A stretch of DNA of 12,074 nt from Patescibacteria group bacterium. Lineage in GTDB: Bacteria > Patescibacteriota > Microgenomatia > UBA1400 > MFAQ01. Location of the stretch: NCBI GenBank assembly GCA_018817845.1, contig JAHITH010000061.1:1-12074 (forward strand), in the 5' to 3' direction. Shown here piece by piece: positions 8,231 to 12,074 of the stretch. The number at the start of each line of letters is the position of its first letter. Positions within the stretch are counted from its first letter, which is position 1. The notes below the pieces were generated by a model, which was given only the letters and a program-made list of their open reading frames with translations, was not told the origin of the DNA and did not search any database. The translations under genes and the position numbers were made by a program.

Positions 8231-8278
8231 TTTACCCGTCAAAATTTTTTACTCTTGTAAAAAACTTAGTCGGGTGAA
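8231..8278. terminator. long imperfect hairpin between uvrC and the GIY-YIG gene
   Basis: The outer arms TTTACCCG (8231-8238) and CGGGTGAA (8271-8278) surround a perfect inner stem TTTTTTAC-TCTT-GTAAAAAA (8245-8264). TTTACCCG also occurs at 8190-8197, so the right arm could pair with either copy. It may terminate the uvr transcript or belong to the inserted cassette. Confidence 0.4.
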
Positions 8279-8286
8279 GAGCGCTA

Positions 8287-8292
8287 TATAAT
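8287..8292 (+). promoter_or_regulatory. -10 box of the GIY-YIG gene
   Basis: A perfect TATAAT ends 9 bases before the ATG at 8302, with no recognisable -35. The transcript would start within a few bases of the start codon. Confidence 0.5.
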
Positions 8293-8301
8293 ATACACAG
8301 A

Positions 8302-8559
8302 ATGTATTATGTATATGTCCTGAAAAGTTTGAGAGATGGTAAACTATACGTCGGTTACTCAAAAAACTACAAACAAAGAATTAAAGAACACAATAAGGGC
8401 AGAATAATTATCACAAAAAACCGAAGACCTTTTATATTAATATATCTTGAAGGCTATCTGAATCAACAAGACGCCACCGCAAGAGAGAAGTTCTTTAAAA
8501 CAGGGTGGGGTAGAACCCACCTTAAAAAAACATTAATAAATTATTTTATGGCCGCTTAG
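8302..8559 (+). CDS. GIY-YIG domain mini-nuclease (UPF0213/YhbQ-like)
   Basis: Encodes 85 residues, a single GIY-YIG domain. YVYVLKS (3-9) stands for the GIY element, YVGYS (16-20) for YIG, R26 is the conserved arginine, and ATAREKFFKTGWGR (58-71) is the family's C-terminal helix with the catalytic glutamate at E62. Relatives are small stand-alone nucleases of mostly unknown role, frequent in small-genome bacteria. The final codons ATG GCC GCT TAG run 10 bases into tRNA-Val, so the C-terminal Ala-Ala and stop are read from tRNA sequence, just as in uvrC. It lies between the two 12-bp repeats and looks like the cargo of an inserted cassette. Possible roles are DNA repair, or homing at the tRNA gene. 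Neither is proven. Confidence 0.85.
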   Translation: MYYVYVLKSLRDGKLYVGYSKNYKQRIKEHNKGRIIITKNRRPFILIYLEGYLNQQDATAREKFFKTGWGRTHLKKTLINYFMAA

Positions 8560-8561
8560 CT
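8550..8561 (+). repeat. 12-bp direct repeat, right copy (5' end of tRNA-Val)
   Basis: GGCCGCTTAGCT forms the acceptor and first D-arm bases of tRNA-Val and also the stop of the GIY-YIG gene. It is identical to 8179-8190. Confidence 0.8.
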
Positions 8562-8623
8562 CAGTTGGCTAGAGCGCTTCGTTTACATCGAAGAGGTCGT
8601 AGGTTCAAGCCCTACAGTGGCCA
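8550..8623 (+). tRNA. tRNA-Val(TAC)
   Basis: The acceptor stem GGCCGCT/AGTGGCC pairs fully with one G-T. The D arm is GCTC/GAGC, the anticodon stem CTTCG/CGAAG encloses TTTACAT, anticodon TAC, and the T arm GTAGG/CCTAC holds TTCAAGC. The discriminator is A8623 and no CCA is encoded. Its 5' end overlaps the GIY-YIG gene by 10 bases. Confidence 0.95.
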
Positions 8624-8645
8624 CAAATGTTTCTCATCGGACACT

Positions 8646-8668
8646 GTGCTCGACTTCCTAGTCGACAC
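8646..8668. terminator. hairpin between tRNA-Val and tRNA-Phe
   Basis: GTG, bulged C, TCGACT, loop TCCT, AGTCGA, CAC form a 9-bp stem with one bulge, 22 bases after tRNA-Val. A direct repeat GACACTGT occurs at 8640-8647 and 8664-8671. There is no T-run, so it may be a terminator or a processing signal. Confidence 0.4.
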
Positions 8669-8696
8669 TGTTCAGATGTGAAGCATCACTTTAATA

Positions 8697-8702
8697 TATA
8701 AT
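8697..8702 (+). promoter_or_regulatory. -10 box of tRNA-Phe
   Basis: A perfect TATAAT ends 11 bases before the mature tRNA 5' end (8714), a typical tRNA promoter distance. No clear -35 is seen. Confidence 0.5.
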
Positions 8703-8713
8703 CAAGCATACTT

Positions 8714-8786
8714 GCCGAGGTAGCCAAGATGGTCACGGCGGTGGTCTGAAAAACCTCAGATGTCAGTTCGAGTCTGACCCTCGGCA
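8714..8786 (+). tRNA. tRNA-Phe(GAA)
   Basis: The acceptor stem GCCGAGG/CCTCGGC is perfect. The D arm is GCC/GGC, and the T arm GTCAG/CTGAC holds TTCGAGT. The anticodon loop CTGAAAA (8746-8752) gives anticodon GAA. The anticodon stem GTGGT/ACCTC has one T-T mismatch (8742 with 8756). The discriminator is A8786 and no CCA is encoded. It marks the boundary between the uvr region and the A+T-rich restriction-like region. Confidence 0.92.
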
Positions 8787-8801
8787 CTTTAGTTACAACT
8801 A

Positions 8802-8817
8802 CCTCCTCCTCTGGAGG
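8802..8817 (+). promoter_or_regulatory. GGAGG with complementary CCTCC, possible hairpin upstream of the HhH-methyltransferase gene
   Basis: CCTCC (8802-8806) can pair with GGAGG (8813-8817) over a 6-base loop. This is the only strong Shine-Dalgarno-like sequence in the window, but it is 19 bases from the ATG at 8837 and would be cut off if transcription starts at the nearby -10. The ATG at 8829 opens only a four-codon frame. Confidence 0.25.
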
Positions 8818-8821
8818 AAAT

Positions 8822-8830
8822 TGGTAGAAT
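8822..8830 (+). promoter_or_regulatory. extended -10 promoter of the restriction-like operon
   Basis: TGG followed by TAGAAT (8825-8830) is an extended -10 element ending 6 bases before the ATG at 8837. As with uvrA, the predicted transcript would be leaderless. Confidence 0.45.
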
Positions 8831-8836
8831 GAATCC

Positions 8837-9322
8837 ATGGTAAAGATTAAAGATCTTCCTAAAGTAGATAGGCCAAGAGAGAAATTCTTAATCAAAGGAG
8901 CCGATGCTTTATCTAAAAGTGAGTTACTTGCAATTTTAATTGGAAGTGGAATAAAAGGTAAAAATGTAAAGAAATTATCTCAACAAATTATTAGAAAATT
9001 TGGTGATAAATTTCTTGAACTAACTGTTGACAACCTTCTTGAAGTTCAGGGAATTGGTAAAGCAAAGGCTCTCCAGATTGCATCTGCCATTGCGTTAACC
9101 AAGCGATTCAATGACGAAAGGGGGTCAGGAGAAAATTTAGTTTTATCCTCCAAAGATGCAACATTGTTAAACTCCGATTTAAAAGATAAAAGTAGAATGA
9201 AAGATATGACAATTGCTGACTTATTTGCTGGGGTTGGAGGAATAAAGATTGGTTTTGAACAAGCTGGTTATCAAAAAGGTTTCACCGACAAAAGAAATGT
9301 TAGTATAATAAGTACTCTTTAG
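8837..9322 (+). CDS. RadC-type HhH domain fused to a truncated cytosine-5 DNA methyltransferase
   Basis: Encodes 161 residues. Residues 6-90 match the N-terminal HhH part of RadC (UPF0758): DLPKVDRPREK, ALSKSELLAILIGSG and the hairpin VQGIGKAKALQIASAIAL (70-87). The JAB/MPN domain that normally follows in RadC is absent. After a linker, MTIADLFAGVGGIKIGFEQAGY (124-145) is an unmistakable motif I (S-adenosylmethionine site) and start of a Dcm-type C5 methyltransferase. Seventeen residues later the frame ends at TAG. Motif IV with the catalytic Pro-Cys, motifs VI-X and the target recognition region are all missing, so no methylation is expected. A deletion that removed most of the methyltransferase is the likely cause. 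The next gene starts 5 bases on, so it heads the operon-like run. The HhH part might still bind DNA. Confidence 0.8.
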   Translation: MVKIKDLPKVDRPREKFLIKGADALSKSELLAILIGSGIKGKNVKKLSQQIIRKFGDKFLELTVDNLLEVQGIGKAKALQIASAIALTKRFNDERGSGENLVLSSKDATLLNSDLKDKSRMKDMTIADLFAGVGGIKIGFEQAGYQKGFTDKRNVSIISTL

Positions 9323-9327
9323 ATTTT

Positions 9328-9573
9328 ATGAATAAGAAATGTGTATTGAACTGGATTAATGAATTCGCGGATAGTAAACCGCAAAATTATCAAGAAAATT
9401 TTTATGAGGACATAAGAGATTATGTGTTAAATACCGATGATTCATCAATAAAAATGAAAAATCTATTCAATTGTAAAAATAAAGAGGCTGTGAAAAAATG
9501 GCTTGATAATGTTTGTCAATATTTAATTATGAATATTGATACAGAATCAATAATACATGAATATTTTCAATAA
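9328..9573 (+). CDS. hypothetical protein, 81 residues, in the restriction-like operon
   Basis: I do not recognise a family. The protein is soluble-looking, acidic and helical in character, with no membrane segment. Three cysteines (C5, C49, C63) are not in a metal-binding spacing, and KNKEAVKKWLDNVCQYLIMNI looks like an amphipathic helix. It sits 5 bases after the truncated methyltransferase gene and 5 bases before the Mrr-like endonuclease gene, has the same low G+C and is probably cotranscribed. The tight packing suggests an accessory or control role, but nothing in the sequence shows it. There is no Shine-Dalgarno. Confidence 0.65.
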   Translation: MNKKCVLNWINEFADSKPQNYQENFYEDIRDYVLNTDDSSIKMKNLFNCKNKEAVKKWLDNVCQYLIMNIDTESIIHEYFQ

Positions 9574-9578
9574 ATAAC

Positions 9579-10583
9579 ATGAAACAAATAACTGTCCCAG
9601 AAATTTTAACGGTTGGAAATCATTACTCAAACGATCAAATTAAATATGCACTTGAAGTATCAAATTTGGGTGGAATCAGACCAAAGTTGAAAAATAATGA
9701 ACTTGATTTTATTGTTTTGATTACTTCTGCTGAGGAAAATAAAAAAATAATTCGTAATCCATATGCAGACAAGATAGAAGGTGACATTCTAATTTATACA
9801 GGAGCTGGGTTAAAAGGAAATCAAGAAATTTCTGGAGTAAATAAAAGAATTATTGAGCAGACTAAAAAACCAGTACCAATTCTAGGGTTTTTAAAAGAAG
9901 ATGTTAACCAATACAAATTCATTGGCTTCTTGTTTTTACTACGATATTACCAAGATTATCAAATTGATAATCAGAAAAAATTACGAATGGTATGGCTGTT
10001 TGAATTTCAAATCTTTTCCGACATTCCACCTTTAAAAATAGTGAATTTAAAACATCCTTTCTTTGATCTATACAATAAATTTAAAACAGAATTATTACCT
10101 GATGATACTGTTATAGAGTCACTACTACCAGAACAAATTGAAAGAGAAATAATGAATCCAAAGTTTGACGAAGATATGCTTAAAAGCATAGAGAGTTTAA
10201 AAAATAACTTATTAACCGTTGACCCATACGAGTTTGAAAGTTTGATGGCAAAATTAATCCGGCATACTGGATTTATGAAAGTCAATGTTACAAAAAAAAG
10301 TGGAGATGACGGAATAGATATTAATGCGCTTTTACGTCACGACTTTAGCTTAGATTTAAACTACCAGTTTCAAATTAAAAGATGGAAGCATTCAGTTGGA
10401 AGAAAAGAGGTTGCAAACCTTAGAGGAAGTTTGGGGTTTAACAATTTTGGGGTTATTATTTCTACAAGTCATTTTACATCAAGTGCTATAAATGAAGCTC
10501 AAGGATCTGGAAAAATACCAATAAATCTAATTGGGGCAAAAGAATTATATGATATTGTTCAAACAACCAACTTTACTTTATGA
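9579..10583 (+). CDS. restriction endonuclease: PUA/SRA-like N-terminus plus Mrr-type PD-(D/E)XK nuclease
   Basis: Encodes 334 residues. The C-terminal domain (about 214-330) is Mrr-like: YEFESLMAKLIRHTGF with E220, then GDDGIDI (D244, D247), then YQFQIKRWK with the Q265-x-K267 form of the (D/E)xK motif, then NLRGSLGF and GVIISTSHFTSSA, the last part being the typical Mrr strand-helix. These residues predict a Mg-dependent DNA endonuclease with an intact active site. The N-terminal domain (about 1-147) has GGIRP, EGDILIYTGAG, a Gln-rich turn ending GVNKR, KPVPILGFLK and YKFIGFLFLLRYYQD, a pattern reminiscent of SRA/YDG-type readers of modified cytosine; this assignment is tentative. With the neighbouring methyltransferase broken, a modification-dependent (type IV-like) enzyme would be tolerated, an unmodified-site cutter would not. 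The gene ends in an ATGA overlap with the next. Confidence 0.85.
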   Translation: MKQITVPEILTVGNHYSNDQIKYALEVSNLGGIRPKLKNNELDFIVLITSAEENKKIIRNPYADKIEGDILIYTGAGLKGNQEISGVNKRIIEQTKKPVPILGFLKEDVNQYKFIGFLFLLRYYQDYQIDNQKKLRMVWLFEFQIFSDIPPLKIVNLKHPFFDLYNKFKTELLPDDTVIESLLPEQIEREIMNPKFDEDMLKSIESLKNNLLTVDPYEFESLMAKLIRHTGFMKVNVTKKSGDDGIDINALLRHDFSLDLNYQFQIKRWKHSVGRKEVANLRGSLGFNNFGVIISTSHFTSSAINEAQGSGKIPINLIGAKELYDIVQTTNFTL

Positions 10584-10981
10584 GTGGTTTAAATCAATGG
10601 AATGCAGGGGAAAGAGCTAGACACCACAGTGAAGTTTACATTCCTGTTCCGGCCAACATACATAAGTATTTTCCAACTTTTTTCCCAGACAGAGAAACAC
10701 CCGTTGACCTAAGGCTTCCAAATGGAGAAATCATGAAATCAAAAATTTGCCAAGCTGGTGGAAAAGCTTTAATGTCTTACTCCAACAAAGAACTTGGAGA
10801 ATGGATATTAAGAGACGTATTGAAGTTAAACCAAGAAGAGTTGCTGACATATCAAAAACTTCAAATCTTAGGCATTGATTCGGTTAGGGTCGATAAAATT
10901 GATGACACGCAATTTGAAATAAACTTTGCCTCGCTAGGCAGTTACGAAAGGTTTGTAAACAAAAAACAATCGTTATTTTAA
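10580..10981 (+). CDS. stand-alone B3-like DNA-binding domain of the NgoFVII/NgoAVII restriction enzyme family
   Basis: Encodes 133 residues and overlaps the endonuclease gene by 4 bases (ATGA), so the two are probably translated together. From GLNQW near the start through EVYIPVP (18-24), FPTFFPDR (31-38), GKALMS (61-66), LGEWILRDVLKL (72-83) and GIDSVRVDKIDD, it follows the C-terminal B3-like recognition domain of NgoFVII-type restriction enzymes, where it normally follows a phospholipase D-type nuclease domain. Here no such nuclease domain is present: the recognition domain is a separate protein and the adjacent nuclease is Mrr-type. It could direct the endonuclease to a site as a second subunit, or be a remnant. 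No catalytic residues are expected or seen. It shares low G+C with its neighbours. Confidence 0.75.
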   Translation: MSGLNQWNAGERARHHSEVYIPVPANIHKYFPTFFPDRETPVDLRLPNGEIMKSKICQAGGKALMSYSNKELGEWILRDVLKLNQEELLTYQKLQILGIDSVRVDKIDDTQFEINFASLGSYERFVNKKQSLF

Positions 10982-11768
10982 TGGAGACTGAAAAAACTAT
11001 GAACAACTCCCTATTTCTACAAAACTATCAATTCTTACAATACGGAATCATGTACCATAAGCTAATTGACCTAGACTTTACTTCGGTCGTTTGTGTTAAG
11101 GTCTGGCATTTTTTAATCATGCTCAAGTAGACAGTATTTTAGACAATGAGCAGTTAAAAAATATCGAAGAGGTTTTAAGCGAACTTGATCGGAAACCTGC
11201 CATATATTTTGAAAACAAAACAGGGCTAAAACCGCTTGCAACTTTTCTTGAGCAACATGGATATAAGAAAGAGTGGGAAGATTCGTGGATGTTTCACTCT
11301 GGAAAAAATATTAATTCAAGCGGTTTTGCTAGAGTAGAAAAAGTAGATAGTGAGTCAAAACTAGAAGAATTTCTAAAAACCTTTGACGCTTGTTACCAAA
11401 AAGATGATCCACAGAATCCTTACGGAAAACTGGGTGACTATCTAAAAGTGGCCAAAAAAGCTTGACAAAAACATCACGAATCAGGAAAGATTGAGTATTT
11501 CACTGTCTACAAAAACATGGAGCCTGTTGCCGTTACCACTCTAACTAACTTTGCTGGTATTGGATACATATCAAATGTTGGTTCACTAAAAAAAGTCAGG
11601 GGTAAAGGATTTGGCAAAACCGCCTCACTATATTCCGCCCAACAATCAGTTAATAACGGTAATCAAGTACATGCGCTAGCAACCGAAGAAGGAGACTATC
11701 CAAATGAGTTTTACAAAAGAATAGGTTTTGAAACTAAATTCTCGACGCTTGGATTTGTGAAAAGATAG
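10981..11768 (+). pseudogene. GNAT-family N-acetyltransferase, broken by a frameshift and an in-frame TGA
   Basis: The ATG at 10981 shares one base with the preceding stop (TAATG). The first part (METEKTMNNSLFLQ...) reads to about 11100 in one frame and then hits TAG at 11128-11130. Adding one base near 11100 joins it to GLAFFNHAQVDSILDNEQ, which runs on to 11462. There a TGA (11463-11465) interrupts; the context AKKA-stop-QKHHESG suggests a former TGG tryptophan. The frame then continues to TAG at 11766-11768. The last third holds the GNAT core: EYFTVYKNMEPVAV strand, then GYISNVGSLKKVRGKGFGK with the acetyl-CoA loop RGKGFGK, then YKRIGFE. The restored protein would have about 262 residues. 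Substrate is unknown. Sequencing error is possible, though two independent lesions favour real decay. Confidence 0.8.
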
Positions 11769-11783
11769 TTTAACAATGTTAAA
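11769..11783. repeat. perfect inverted repeat directly after the GNAT pseudogene
   Basis: TTTAACA-A-TGTTAAA begins on the base after the stop codon. A+T-rich and short, it may mark the end of the transcript or be a small operator. Confidence 0.35.
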
Positions 11784-11792
11784 TATTGGCTA

Positions 11793-11981
11793 ATGAAAAA
11801 CATTTCGCTATTTAAATTACAACAAAAGAACCAATATGGGGCTATAACCCACCTAGATGAATTGTCAATTGAAAAAACTTTTAACATATTCGACTTCTTA
11901 AGGGCGCGTATTGTGTTTCTACACAATTACCTCTTAGGTACTGGAGGTGGGTTCCCCCAATGTGGCGGGTTACTTTGGTAG
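11793..11981 (+). CDS. doubtful small ORF, 62 residues
   Basis: The frame starts 24 bases after the GNAT pseudogene. No family is recognised. The first 45 residues are A+T-rich and plausible; the last part (LGTGGGFPQCGGLLW) comes from a G+C-rich patch rich in inverted repeats, which argues against coding there. There is no Shine-Dalgarno. It may be chance or a remnant of a longer gene. Confidence 0.2.
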   Translation: MKNISLFKLQQKNQYGAITHLDELSIEKTFNIFDFLRARIVFLHNYLLGTGGGFPQCGGLLW

Positions 11982-11991
11982 CAAGATAACC
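11928..11991. other. G+C-rich patch with several small hairpins
   Basis: TACCT-CTT-AGGTA (11928-11940), TGGG-TTCC-CCCA (11948-11959) and GGTTACTT paired with AAG/TAACC across one bulge (11968-11991) lie back to back in otherwise A+T-rich DNA. It could be part of a structured RNA or a remnant of other DNA; no known RNA family was recognised. Confidence 0.3.
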
Positions 11992-12008
11992 TACAGCAGA
12001 TATTGACA

Positions 12009-12045
12009 GTTGACTATTTATTGAAATTTTTGAAGTATAGTCGAC
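12009..12045. repeat. inverted repeat near the right edge, possible operator or promoter region
   Basis: GTTGACTAT (12009-12017) and ATAGTCGAC (12037-12045) pair at all nine positions with one G-T, over a 19-base A+T-rich spacer. TTGACA (12003-12008), TTGACT (12010-12015) and TATAGT (12036-12041) look like promoter parts but at poor spacing (27 or 20 bases). Nothing else is recognised between 11992 and the end of the window. Confidence 0.35.
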
Positions 12046-12074
12046 AAAAAAATATTTTAATAATCCCTTTAATA

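Noticed and set aside
8686..8895. Minus-strand 69-residue frame across tRNA-Phe
   Set aside because: It is antisense to a tRNA and to the start of the HhH gene, with no family match; a chance frame.
11463..11465. TGA recoded as Gly or Trp (alternative genetic code), or a selenocysteine codon
   Set aside because: Long conserved genes such as uvrA contain no in-frame TGA, uvrB and the Mrr-like gene end in TGA, and the same GNAT gene also has a frameshift.
8714..12074. Integrase-type attachment repeat of the tRNA-Phe 3' end
   Set aside because: No second copy of the tRNA-Phe 3' sequence and no integrase gene were seen within the window.

Overview
The window reads like a chromosomal segment of a small-genome bacterium, most plausibly of the Candidate Phyla Radiation (Patescibacteria). 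This is an inference from style: genes are tightly packed, nearly all on the + strand, Shine-Dalgarno sequences are almost absent, several -10 boxes sit 6-9 bases before an ATG (leaderless mRNAs), UvrC is short, and RAYT and GIY-YIG genes lie among tRNAs. The standard code is used: no TGA occurs inside the long intact genes, and uvrB and the Mrr-like gene end in TGA.

Left part (1-2034): the C-terminal part of a family 5 solute-binding protein of an ABC importer runs in from the left edge. It is followed by tRNA-Leu(CAG), a minus-strand REP-associated tyrosine transposase (RAYT) with three identical 21-bp palindromes (both ends plus one inside the gene), and tRNA-Leu(GAG). The RAYT unit appears to have been inserted between two neighbouring tRNA-Leu genes.

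Middle part (2035-8190): the full nucleotide excision repair set is consecutive, uvrB, uvrA, uvrC. uvrA has its own extended -10 promoter and overlaps uvrC by 10 bases. UvrA and UvrB find the lesion, UvrB verifies it and UvrC cuts on both sides. UvrC keeps both nuclease centres and the four cluster cysteines but lacks the C-terminal HhH domain. Its last codons are identical to the 5' end of the tRNA-Val gene downstream.

Transition (8191-8786): a hairpin-rich spacer and a GIY-YIG mini-nuclease gene lie between two copies of the 12-bp tRNA-Val 5' end. tRNA-Val(TAC) and tRNA-Phe(GAA) follow.

Right part (8787-12074): base composition falls sharply in G+C. An operon-like run encodes a RadC-type HhH domain fused to the very start of a cytosine-5 methyltransferase (then truncated), an 81-residue protein of unknown function, an endonuclease with a PUA/SRA-like N-terminus and an Mrr-type PD-(D/E)XK C-terminus, and a stand-alone B3-like DNA-binding domain of the NgoFVII/NgoAVII restriction family. 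A GNAT acetyltransferase broken by one frameshift and one in-frame TGA comes next. I read this as a horizontally acquired, partly eroded restriction locus in which cleavage and sequence recognition sit on separate polypeptides. The last 300 bases hold at most one doubtful small ORF and some inverted repeats.
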